64,000 bases of DNA, taken from contig NOKP01000012.1 of assembly GCA_002682825.1 (NCBI GenBank), forward strand, positions 682,001-746,000, read 5' to 3'. The translations under genes and the position numbers were made by a program. Under the pieces are notes generated by a model. It was not told where the DNA came from. It did no database searches and saw nothing but the letters and a program-made list of their open reading frames with translations. Each line of letters opens with the position of its first letter. The first letter of the stretch is position 1. This document shows, piece after piece, positions 21,153 through 32,824 of this stretch. This stretch comes from Neonectria sp. B-13. Its lineage: Eukaryota; Ascomycota; Sordariomycetes; Hypocreales; Nectriaceae.

Positions 21153-22734
21153 TGTGGTTGTGTTATGCTGTATTATAGTGTATTAAGAAAGAGGGAAGAA
21201 GGCTGGCCGGACTTGTCAGCTTGACAAGAGATGGTCATTTATATGTACTGTAGTTCAGGATAAGCTTTTCATGAATTGAACATCAAGGTCAGAGAGAGGG
21301 ACCCAGACAGGTTACAAAAACAGGCTCAAGGTATGACATTGATGCGAACCATGTTACTGGGAAAGCTTGCTGTATTTAAGTTATTGGGATTGATGGTGCT
21401 AGGCATAGCATCTTACTGTGTTAACTGCTATATGTTATCTACTGCATTGTCTTGATCTATCAGATGATATTGACTAAGGCTAAAATTACTATAGGTTACA
21501 TAGCGTTTAAAAGACCTAATTAAGCTTGTTATTGTGTTTGGTGAGGGTGACTCGAGACAGCTAGCAAGACTGAAGACACCCAACCAGCTTTGCTGCAGTT
21601 GCCACAGGGGAAGAGATACAGTCTGTCCTTTCGGCTTCTTAGTAGGCAAGGCAAAAGTCAGTCAAATTGACTGCAATTGTGAAAACCGAAAAGACCATCA
21701 AAATAAGGGTCAAAAGATCAATAGAATCACTCAAAAATTGACCAGAAAATGGACATCCTTGGCTCTCAAATTCACTGCCTAAGCTGATGTCTCCGCTAAC
21801 TTCCTTGACGGACTCTGTCAGTCCCAATCTCCCTTTTAAAAGCCGGCTGAAATTGGACCAATTGTTGCAAGAGGCCACTAGCCAATAAAAACACTTCAAC
21901 GCCTGCACCTTATCCGGACCCCAATGTCTGCTGGCTCCAACACATTATAACATACATGATAAGCATGTGAGCCAGACAAGTATGTGAGCCAGGCCCACGC
22001 TGCCCGCCTGGGTTTCCTTTGTCCCCTGATGCAGCTCGCTCGTCACGCAACAGAGCAGCTGGGCGGTGCGCAAATCAGAATGAATCCCGCGAGTGCGGCG
22101 GAGGCGGTGAGATTGAGCGCCAGGAAAGAAACAAAGGATGGGGATTCAATTTATGCAGGATGGCTTGGGGTTCAGCTTGGCCTTGTCCGCTTCCAATGGG
22201 AGGGTCTAAGGCACTTAGGCTGCCATAAGGCTTCCCCTCTTGCACTCTGACGGGCTTGCTTTTTCGAGTTGTTGGTGGTGGCTATGGCAGCATCGACTGT
22301 GGTGGCAGTGCACGCGCGTTGGTAGCAGCGGCACCATTCATGGCAGCCTGATGCTTTGCTCAATCTGCCTCGTGCCTCCTCCATCTTTCGCGTCCAAACA
22401 CGAATAGGCCGCGAAACGCTTCACGATAATCACCCCCACCAAACGCCTTTCCTTTCGTTCATCTGTGGCATCTGCCTCTACCAACGGTTATTATCGCATC
22501 TACGAACCATCACCGGCCGTATGGCTTTTAGGACGGAGATGGATACAAAACGACCCCAGGTGGCAGTGCAAACAACCCTCGAAGCCACTCTCTCCCTTAG
22601 TCTTTACACAGCCACCCTGATGACTAGTCGCGATCAGTTTATCTAGCTCGCAGCCCCTAGCTAGGCATTGCAAGCAACCCCTCCTTGGCCTCCCTTCAGT
22701 TCTTAACGTTGTTTCCTAGAATATACGGATAAGA
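21153..22734. other. Intergenic region
   Basis: No gene is recognised; open frames are short and conflicting. Composition becomes more GC-rich after 21960. The last ~100 bases form the leader of the second HET gene. Confidence 0.35.
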
Positions 22735-24946
22735 ATGGCCGATATACCCGTTATGTTGCCAGACTCCAACAGAACTGCGCGGAAGCGCCAACTCTCCTTC
22801 AACGAGGGAAATATCCCGAAGAAGAAATTGGACAACAGCAACACATCGGCCCCAAATGGCCTTTGCAGGCGCTGCGATAGCATTCCGTGGTCTGAAATAC
22901 GACAGAATCAGCCTACTTCTCGCCACGGAAAATTGGTCACCATCCTTGATGAACCCCACCATCAGTTGCAACAATCTTCTTGTCGAGTCTGCCAGCTTTT
23001 AGCGCTGCTAAAACCGGCTGCTTTGGATATAATAAGATGCCAGCTGAGAGCCTTCTCTGCTAGGGCTGTGTTTTGCTCTTCACACGTCCCGAGCATTAAG
23101 AGCCGATCTTTCTTTGACTGCTCTGTGCTTAGCGTCACTACTCCAGGGAAGAGCCCGAAGGCTTGTGCAGAAGCGGGCTATGTCGCGCTTCTGAATCAAC
23201 AAACGAGGCATGACAACTACGACTTTGGACCTAGGATAATCTCTCCTCGCAGCATTGATTTCAAATTAGTCAGAGGTTGGATGTCACTCTGTCGTCAGAA
23301 GCACGATAAGACATGTTCTTCTGACGCGACACCGACTCCACAGGGGCTTCGCGTCATTGACTGCCCAACCGCGTCCATCGTTTCTGCCCCAAAAGACTGC
23401 GCATACGTCGCACTATCTTACGTCTGGGGTCCGAGCTCGTCACCTAAACACAATCAGCCGAGGGTGGACAGTGTCACGTTAGATGAACTTCCTCCTGTCA
23501 TACGTGATAGCATTTCTGCGACCATGTCCTTGGGTTTCCGATACCTATGGGTTGACCGATATGTAAGTGGTGGTCTTCTGCTCAGAAAATGGTTACTAAC
23601 TAGGTCTGAAGTGCATTGACCAAAGCGATGAGTTGAAGCATGATCAAATTCGCCAAATGGATAGGATATACTCCAACTCGCAGTTGACGCTGATTGCAGC
23701 AGCAGGCAATGACTCAAACCACGGCCTTCCGGGGATTAGTGAACGGCATCGCATGCCACAGCAACAAACCAACGTTCATGAAACGACGCTAGTCCAAATC
23801 TTCCCGCACATGTCCTATACGCTGCTGAATTCGACGTGGGCTACGCGGGCTTGGACATATCAGGAAGGATTTCTCCCGAAGCGCCGGCTCATCTTCACAG
23901 ATCAACAGGTCGCATACTTATGCAACGGGATGTATTGTGCCGAATCTGTCCAACAGCCCCTCGAGACTATATCTTCTTTCGGAAATCAGCCGTTTCTATC
24001 TATCATGCCAAGCGCAGCAAGCCTGAAAGGGGGAGACTCCTTAGGTGCGGGAACCCAAATCGAGACACATATCGCTACATACAGCACCAGGCATCTATCC
24101 TACGACACAGATGCACTGAATGCATGTTTAGGAGTTTTCAACTCTTTAAAAGATCTCAAAAAGCCCGTCTACCATATGTGGGGAGTACCGATGAAAACCC
24201 AATCCCGCCAACCCCAACAATGGCTTCAGATTGCACTGGCTTGGCACCACGAGAATCCGGCCAGACGGCGACATGAATTTCCTAGTTGGGCCTGGGTCGG
24301 CTGGACGGGCCCTGTTTGTCTAGTCGGACCTTACATCCGTTCTGACATGGTCGGAGAAATTCAAATTCAAGAAGACGGTGGTCAGCTCGTCTCTCTGTGC
24401 AGTTTCGTGCTAGATTCAGCAGCACGAAGTTGTTTCGTTGGCTTTGCGAATGCCCCACGGCACCTTTATATTACGGGGTCCGTTGTCAAGCTTTCATTTA
24501 CGGTTCTTGACTGGACGATAACGAAGGCGAAGCCCACGACGAACATTGAGTACAGTTACATGTACATGGGCGAAGAGAATGTGCTAAGAGGTGCAGTCAA
24601 GCGAAGGGGCGGGCTCCATTGCGTTCTCAAACTCTCTGAAAATGTTACGGCGCTTGCTCCTGTCTTTATGGACGAGAATCAGGTCCCTGAAGATAGTGAT
24701 TTAGGTTTCGTATTCCCAGCGCAGGGGTCGCAGAACGTGGTTATCCTTCGCCAAGGTGACGATGCCTATGAAAGAATCGGGCTTGTTCGAGTTAAACACG
24801 CTTGTTGGCGGTGGGATAAATCATCACAGCGGGTTCCAATGACATATATGGATGGAACAGGTATCATCTTAGATGAAGTTGTGGTCACGGAAGAGAATCA
24901 AGTTTGGATGGAAGAGGGAGAAGTAAGAACAATGAAACTAGGGTAG
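22735..24946 (+). CDS. HET-domain protein 2
   Basis: Exons 22735-23562 and 23612-24946, joined over a 49 bp intron (GTAAGT...TTACTAACTA...GAAG), encode 720 residues. The splice site falls inside the second HET motif and restores LWVDRYCIDQ, which confirms it. Motifs in order: an N-terminal Cys-rich region (CRRCDSIPW, SSCRVCQLL), YVALSYVWG (about residue 224), GFRYLWVDRYCIDQ, then MDRIYSNSQLTLIAAAG and TWATRAWTYQEG. This is the NxxC...CxxC subclass of long HET proteins. It probably acts in non-self recognition or cell death. It is 2.4 kb downstream of HET gene 1 on the same strand, but differs strongly in sequence, so it is not a recent tandem duplicate. Confidence 0.93.
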
Positions 24947-27900
24947 CGGTTATTATAATTCAGAGCTGGCCTACTCAAGCATTACATGGAGAAACATGCC
25001 CCATTTCCACTCCTCCTCCAATTACTATTATTAGCCCTCTACTACTATTACTACTATAGAAATAAGGCCTATTTTTATAAAAGTACTTTCTTTTTATAAA
25101 ATATAACTAAGATATAAAATATACTCTATTTTTACCTTTTATCTATTTTCTAAATAAAGTAGCCTAAGTAAAAGAGAGAGAAACTTATAGAAGTATTATA
25201 AATAATATATTTATATTTAACCTAGAAATCTACTTTAGATTACTAATATATCTATAGAAATTACTTTCTATTTATCTTAGTAATTATTAGTCTTTTAATT
25301 AACTACTTAATAGCTAGATAGACTATAGTAACTTAGCCTATATCTAAACTATTTAGAGCTAACTATTATTTATATCTTATATAGCTTTACCTTAAAAGCT
25401 AATAGTAAATATATCTTATACTATCTTAGTAAGGCCTATAAGGTTATTAAGCTTACCTAGTATAGTCTTAATAGCCTTATTTAATCCTTAAAGCTATTAG
25501 ACCTAATAGGTCTATCCTAATAGGCTAGTCACTTAAAACTCTATTTATAGCTAGTATTATAAAAGAGTATTACTTATAAGTATTATAGCTTATATTCTAT
25601 TAACTATAAGATTATAATTAAATATATAAGAAAGGATTATTAGATTAAGATATATATTATTACTTAACTAAAAGGTATATATTAGATCTATAATTATATT
25701 AAAGAAAGGGTTTTCTTTTAGAGCTAGTATATAAAAGACATCTATTAATTATAGATTATTTGCCTAGAACCTACCTAAGTAATAATAGATAGTACTATAT
25801 TACTACTATATATAGAGACTACTTTAAAACCTATATAGAACCTAGTAGATTAGCTTTAATTAAAACAGGAATAGTACATTAAACAATAGTTATTTAATTA
25901 CTATTAGTATTATTTATCTACTAATAGAACACTAGATATCTACTTATTATTAAATTAGCTATATTAAACCAGTTAAGAGTATATATTTGATTATAATAAT
26001 AGTATATATAAAGACCTTCTTATTGCCTTATCTAAGTTATCTAAAGGATTAAATTACCTTCTTTATATTAATAACTATAAAGATTAAGCTTTATAGAGCT
26101 TTATTAATAATAAGGGAAAGTTAGTATTAATTATAATAACTATTAATTAACTCTTTTATATATATAAAGACACTATATACTATACTAATATTTCTATCTA
26201 GTAATAGTTTTATAGTATTTACTTAGATTACTCTTATAGAGTTCCTTTTAAGTTAATAACTTAGATAAGCTTAAAAAAGGTATATTAAAAGGAATATAAA
26301 TAATATATTTATTTCTAGCTCTATTTATAATACCTCCTATATATAATAGCTAAGTTAATTATAAGAAGAGGCTTTTTATAAGACTAAGCTACTACTTTAT
26401 GTAAATTATACAAAGATCTATTATAAGAAGCTAAATATATCTATATTAATTAGAATAAAGAGAAAGATAAGAATAGTAATACTAATAATAATAATACTAA
26501 TAACTCTAAAGATAATAATACTAATAATAAAGAAATAGAAAGCCTAACTAAAACCAAAGAATCTTTATTAGATAATTCTATTTAACCTTTAGATAATTAA
26601 AAGGTAGCTAAAAGTAATAATCCTATAGCTAATATACTATTAAAACTATTTCATTTTATAATTATAAAGGAATTTAAGGATAGTAGATTAAGTTTTATAC
26701 TTTTTATATACTTTAGTACTATTTAAGGTCTTATTAGATTATATAAATAGAGCTTTCTATATCTAGCCTAATTTATTCTAATATTAGTTAGGCTTATTTA
26801 TTATACCTACTTAGTTCTTCTTAAAGTAATCTTACCTTAACTCTTTTATAACTATATTAAGCTTAATACTTAATTATACTATAGTTAAATAAAATTACTT
26901 AATAGTATTTATATATTTAAGATATATAATAGTACTATATTATTAATAAGAGAATTCTTAAGCTTAATAATATATAAGTAGGCCTAATAGTAGTTAGAAA
27001 GGTCTACCTTTTACTTTAAGTAAAGTTATAATAGAAAGGAGCTTCTATAGGATAACTCCTTTAGATTAACTATAAAGAGCTTCTATAGTATCTATTAAAA
27101 GGCACTATAGTTAGTAACCTTAGGCTATTAGTAGCTAATATATAATTAAATACTCTTAAATCCTAATCTAGCTAGTATTAAAGATAGACTATTAACTTTA
27201 ATATCTAGATACTTCTTTGTTTTTAATCCTATTAATAAGTTAAGTAGTATATATATTTTACTATTAATAAGAGTTTATAAATCTTCTATAGATAGGCTTC
27301 TAAAGGCTAAGATCTAAGATAAAGGCTAATAGGATAGAAAAGCTATATAGGCCTATCTTACTATCTATAATCTATTCCTTAAGGGGCTAATAGTTCTCCT
27401 TTAACTTAATAGTAAATAAAGCATTAAAATTACTAAGCTACTTATACTAAAGTACTATAACATATCTTTATACATTTATAGTATTTATATATATAATACT
27501 AAAATGTTCTTTATTATATAATATTATAAAGCTTATTTTACTATAAATAAAGAGTTTTAAGTAGTATAATTCTACTTAGAACCTATTAATAGACTCTTAT
27601 ATAACTATTTAATATATATTTAACCTATTGCTCTAATAGTTATATAGAAGTATTTTTAGTATAGCTATAATAGTAAATTATTATTTATACCTTTCTTATA
27701 TATAAATATATAGAATATAGCTACCTTTAAGAGTAAGCTTAAGCAAATTAATAGCTATATTCCTAGTATATTATCTATAATTAAAGTCTAGTTATACTAT
27801 TAGCTAAATATAGCTATTATTAAAAAATATATTTAGACTTATACTTTAAACCTTAATTAATATAATAATATAACTCTTAAGGCTACTATTAATATTATCT

Positions 27901-28546
27901 ATATATAATAGAATAGTTATTAATTAGTATAATAATCCTTTATATATAGGCTTAATAGTACATTTCTAGAATAGCTATAATTTATACTCCTATAAATATA
28001 TATTATAGTCTCTATAGATTAGTATATATTTATAAAAGGTAATACCTTAGTATTACCTAAAATAACCCTTATTAAAATATATAATAATAATAATAAGCTA
28101 AGAGATATTATAGTAATAATAGTTACTTTTATGTATAAGTATTCTTATAATAGTATAAAAGAGCCTATAGAGTATTATAAAAAATAGAGAGAAATAAACA
28201 TTAAACTACTTAAGCCTAATGCTTATAAATAAAAGTATACTAATACTAATACTACCTTTAATATACTTATTAATTATAACTTTAGAAAAAGCTAAAAAGA
28301 TACTTTATTAGGTCTAAATACTCTAGACTTATAAATAGATCTATTTAATCTTTATATAGATAGTATATAATATACTATTAATCTATTTATATATCTATTT
28401 AAACTTAACTTAGTTATATATATAGAATGTAAATATATAGTTCTAATAGATAAGATAAAGACTTATTTCTATAATTAACTAAGCTATTTCTAAAGTATTA
28501 GCCTAAAGGAATAGCTTTTAATATAGTCTTAGATTCAAATAATTCT
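24947..28546. other. RIP-degraded TA-rich block, unclassified
   Basis: TA-dominated DNA without open frames begins about 70 bases after the HET stop. CpA and TpG are scarce and TpA abundant by eye. A tandem AATACTAATAATAAT-type low-complexity patch is at about 26465-26530. No transposon family could be recognised. Confidence 0.5.
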
Positions 28547-29092
28547 AGTTTAGCAGTAGAAAGGGATAAGAAACAATACCCCAGATGAATAATAGTCCCT
28601 TAGTAAGATACATAGAAATACATTATATAAGTGTCTTAATCAGTCAGCCTAAAGCTATACTAGATAGTATATATATAGTTAGATAGTCTAATGTTTAATA
28701 CCTCTTAATAGGGAAGTATCTTATAAGGTTAATTATTAAGTTAAAAGTAAAAAAGAATATTAATAAGGCATTAAAAAGGCCTATAGTTAGCTTAACAATT
28801 AGTATTATAGAAGATAGAGGTTTAACCTAGAATTGAGTAAAGATTTGAATACAATTATAGAATTCTTTCTTAGTAAACAAAGGTAAAAGCTTAAGCTTTA
28901 AGCTTAATAAGCTTATTTCTCTTATCTTTCTATAATAAGAAGCTCTTCTATTATTCTCTCTTAAGATAATAATAAAAAGAAAAAGACCCTCTCCCTCCTT
29001 CCCTACTTAACCCTCCTTATAACAGCCCCCTTCTACACTTAATTATATCCCTACTAGCAACTAGCTAGCCTACTTAGCCTTTAGCCCCTATT
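28547..29092 (+). repeat. Repeat family B, best-preserved copy
   Basis: Starts TTTAGCAGTAGAAAGGGATAA and ends near TTTAGCCCCTATTA. It is homologous along its whole length to 5547-6090 and 41459-42010, differing mainly by transitions. It is probably a solo LTR or terminal part of a retroelement. No flanking internal genes are readable. Confidence 0.5.
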
Positions 29093-29706
29093 ATACTAGA
29101 TATTATAAGGTACTAAGAAGATCTTTAAAATTTCTAACTACTATATAGTTTAGATTAAATTTTATTTATTAAGCTATTAATAAAAGATAAACTCTAATAC
29201 AAATAGTATTTATATATAGTCTACTAAATTAAAACTATCTAAGAATATTACTAAGAGTAGTATAAGTAGGTTAATAACTAAAGGTAAGATTAATATACTA
29301 ATAAGTTAGTAATAGCTATTATATTAGTACTATAGAGAATAAGTATTATATATTAAAGGTTATTTCTTTAATAAACAGCTAATAGTTAGTTTAATATATC
29401 TTATTTTAATATTCTAGATCCTAGATATTAGTTATAGCTTAAAAATAGTCTATTTTTACTTTATATATTCTTAGTACTAAGGATTAGACTAAAAGTAAAG
29501 CTTAGCCTTTAATATTTTAATCTATAGAAATACTAAATAATGCAATTAATAGACTATAGGTTATTATTTAAAAAGTTAAATAAGAGAATAGGTTTATTCT
29601 TACTATAATTACTTAAATCCTCTTTAATAGTATTCTTATATTTATATAATCTAGAAATAATAAAAGACTAAAGATAGATAATAAAGCAATATATAGTATA
29701 CTTTCT
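29093..29706. other. RIP-degraded spacer
   Basis: TA-rich sequence without open frames or recognised repeat. It ends with ATATAGTATACTTTCT, the left target duplication of the following repeat A copy. Confidence 0.4.
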
Positions 29707-30760
29707 ACTATTGAAACTACTATTTGGACTACTGTTTCTACTTATCTACAATTGCACTAAATTATATATTTCCTTTGCTTAAGCTTAACAGAGGGATAGA
29801 TCTTTGGATTTTGAACCTAATTATTGACTTTTGCCCCCTCCATAGAACTCCCTCTGCTAAATCCCTCTATATAGCTTTATAGCTAATGTTAAAGATGATT
29901 AGATTCTCTTGCTTTCTAATGTATTACTCTTTTAGTTGTAGGTTAATTGTTATAGTATTGCTTATTAGCTGTATAACCTATAAGATATAGTCATTATACT
30001 TTAGACTATTGATAAACCTCTTCTCTATATTAGTAGTATTATTATTCCTTTCTAGCTTTAAAGCTAGCCCCTCTAGAAAGACCTGTTCTATTGCAATCCA
30101 TTGGGCTATTGCTCTATTAGGCTGGATTCTATCTTATAGTAGGATGCAATAACTAAAGACTATTAACTGGACTAATTCCTTAGCCTTAGGGCATTGATTA
30201 GTTTTAACCTCTTTTATATCTTGTAGGTTAGACTTTTGAATTGCAATTTATAGCTTAGAAATAAGGCTTAGATCCACTTGAAATAGGCTATATAGGTTGT
30301 ATAAGAGCCTATAGGTATAGCTTAGCAAGGGCTTGCTGAGCTATAGTGTGATTTGGAAGGTTATCTTATGTGATTGGTTGTATGGTCTTTATGTTATATG
30401 GAAGGTTGGATGGAATGTAAAGGGGTAACCTGGAAAGTGTAGAGGCTAGGCTTTTATCCTAAGGGGTTTTAGCCTTTTCTAAGATCTAGCTTTTCTAAGG
30501 TCTAGCTTTTCCAAGATCTAGCTTTTCTAAGATCTAGCTTTTCTAAGATTTAGCTTTTCTAAGATCTAGCTTTTCCAGCTGATTAAGGCAGTAAAACTTA
30601 TACCTTAACTTTACAGTAGAAACTTTTATCTCCTTAAGTTATTATTGCTTTAGGCTTAGGTATTAAGCCTATTATACTATTGTTTTTTCTATTTTCTTTT
30701 ATACTATTTAACCTTTAGCCCCTTCTCTAGGTATATGCTACTAAGGACTATTATATCTAA
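29707..30760 (-). mobile_element. Repeat family A, least-degraded copy, 16-bp TSD
   Basis: A 1054-base copy flanked by exact 16-base direct repeats, ATATAGTATACTTTCT (29691-29706 and 30761-30776). Many CpA/TpG dinucleotides survive (GGAAGGTTGGATGG, GGGATAGATC), so it is the best consensus source. The internal array of TTTTCTAAGATCTAGC units (six or seven) lies at about 30473-30575. Near the 3' end the element strand reads GGTTCAAAATCC, close to a tRNA B-box but one base too long. No ORF of useful length. Confidence 0.75.
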
Positions 30761-30800
30761 ATATAGTATACTTTCTTTTAGTAGAAACAAGTTTAAAATT

Positions 30801-31364
30801 TGTTAGAAAAGATATAGCCTGCTCAATAGGGTAATCAAAATCAGTAAAATAAGTAACTAATAGAATAGGAGACTTCTCGTAGCAATAGGGGTTTCTAAAG
30901 AAGGTTCTTGAGACAATAGAATAGCTCATTAGATAGAGCAAGAAAAGTGGGTTAGAATGATGTTCTTATTGGGTCAATTGAGTAAGAATTGAGTGCATGA
31001 GATGCTTAGATAGCTATGGATAGAGCGGGCAGATGCTCTCTCTTTATAGACAAATTGTCCAAGATCCAATAGACCAATTGCAACCGGGCCAGGCTCATCG
31101 GATAGGCCGGAAGCAGATTTACATCATACATTACGTGTATGATGATTGGATAGGTCACTGTTGTGTTATTAGTGGTTTAGAAAAGAGGTTTCTAAACTTT
31201 GTCTGGATAACTCGGAAAGCTAATTGAGATATGATCGGACCAATGGGGTAATAGTAATAGACCCACACAGTACATATACAGTATAAATAATACTATATTA
31301 TGTAATATCTGTAGATATTTTGCTAGGATTTATTAAGCCTAGTTATAGTTTATTAGCTCTAACA
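30801..31364 (-). mobile_element. Solo LTR of the copia element found in the palindrome
   Basis: A 564-base unit beginning TGTTAGAAAAG and ending GCTCTAACA, so it has the TG...CA ends and short inverted termini of an LTR. It is nearly identical to 44332-44895 and 51403-51966, which abut a copia RNase H region. Differences are mostly C/T and G/A. No matching 5-base target duplication is seen (AAATT against CATAG), so it may have arisen by recombination between elements. A short frame inside (31033-31227) that superficially resembles a helicase motif is LTR sequence. Confidence 0.75.
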
Positions 31365-32824
31365 CATAGGAAGAGAATAGGTTATTGAGAAATATGTGGT
31401 ATATGGATTCCAGCAGCAGATTTACTAGGGCAATAACCACAGCTTGGGTCAGGTTCAGATGGATCATATTCCTCTCCCATAGCTACCAGTCCTACTGCAT
31501 CCGCCATAGCTATAACAGCAGCCGCTGGTAGGCTAGCCGGATCCCTATGGGCTTAAACTTCTGGCCTAGCCTATGCCAAATCTATCACAGGAAATAGCCT
31601 TATTAGGCTATAGTCTATACTTTGAATCCTATGGGAATTAGCTTAGAAGGGATAGTTATTATCTTTAGGGACCTTTTAAGAAAGTAGACTATATATTTAT
31701 TTATAGTAATAAATATACTTAATATATAGAAAACAGTAGATATATACTATATATAGTTAGACTATATATTAATCTAGCTAAAGGTATAACTATAGAAGCT
31801 TATATTAGGGTTCTTATTAATAGTTATAAAGTTAAAGATATAAAGATACTAAGATAATAACTAGAACTGATTATAAGATATCCATTTGATTACTAGATAA
31901 ATAGAGTATTAATCCTTAGGTCTAAAAGTCTTCTAATAGTCCTCAATCTATAGCTCCCTATGAATTCTTATATACATTAAGATTATAAGCTATATATAGA
32001 TTTCTACAATAAAGGTCAGCTTCTAAGATAACAGCTAAGACTATAGCTTCAATCTGCAGCTGCTATCTTTATACTATCTAAGCTAGTGACTGACCCAACT
32101 GTTAGTGTAATAGACCCAGCTTTCTACTAAGGAAATAGGTAGGAATTGCTAGAAAAGTAATAGCGGCTCTAGGGGCAGGGCTATTATCTCAAAGACCCAG
32201 CTTGGAATGACCATCAGCTCGAAGTTGTAACCACGATCCTGGACCGGATCATGTATTAGCCGGCAGGTATTATCAGCTGGCTGCTCACGGCGGCTGTCAT
32301 CAATACGAATGAAGCTATTGTCATCGTATGCGTTGACTGCCGCCTGGCTAGAGAGCTGTTAGGAATCCATGAGAATGCACAGAATGAGTTGTATCATGAA
32401 TTGGGCGGGGTTGATTTCGCTGGTGCTCAAAGTCACTCTACGTACCTCAGCCTTAGCGGGGGTCATGTGGGGCTCGATACGGAGGTGGAGGCTTACGACA
32501 GTCAAAGGGATAGTGTAGCTTCAGTGGCTCATGCCACAGAACCTTAGTGGCAAGGACATGCCTCCCCGTAATGTGAGCCAGGCCATTCCTGGATCTGCGA
32601 AGCGGGGTTTTTATTCTGGCTGCTCGCCCTGTCGAGACATGTCTAGATTTCCTCCACTTGGCCAATAGCCACGTTATGCTTACCACGTCTTGGCACCAAA
32701 GCACGTCGCTCCCTGCCCGGTCTAACGAGGACCCTATCATTAGCCTCGGAACGTCTTATCGTACTTCCAGAATGGTTAGGAGTACTATTGTTGCCTTCAC
32801 AAATGTCTGTGTTAATTGTAGTAG
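31365..32824. other. Degraded region upstream of the patatin-S8 gene
   Basis: Mixed composition. 31680-32100 is TA-rich. 31430-31570 and 32160-32450 are closer to normal and look like remains of coding sequence: a plus-strand frame near 32230-32450 reads RLARELLGIHEN and YHELGGVDFAGAQSHSTY, with a stop before it. The family was not identified. The inverted repeat begins at or before 32298; its outer end is hidden because the other arm runs off the window. A missing 5' exon of the patatin-S8 gene could lie here. Confidence 0.35.

Noticed and set aside
29800..29835. GGTTCAAAATCC (minus strand) as a tRNA B-box or tRNA gene
   Set aside because: One base longer than the consensus, no matching A-box or cloverleaf found; kept only as a hint for repeat A.
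30437..30580. Array of TTTTCTAAGATCTAGC units as a CRISPR-like array
   Set aside because: Head-to-tail units without spacers, inside a transposable repeat in a eukaryotic genome.
31033..31227. Short frame with PGQAHRIGRKQ, resembling SNF2 helicase motif VI (also at 44528 and 51561)
   Set aside because: It lies wholly inside the 564 bp copia LTR, so the resemblance is most likely chance.
32230..32450. Coding-like remnant (RLARELLGIHEN...) as a telomere-linked helicase
   Set aside because: No helicase motif can be read; the family cannot be named from this fragment.
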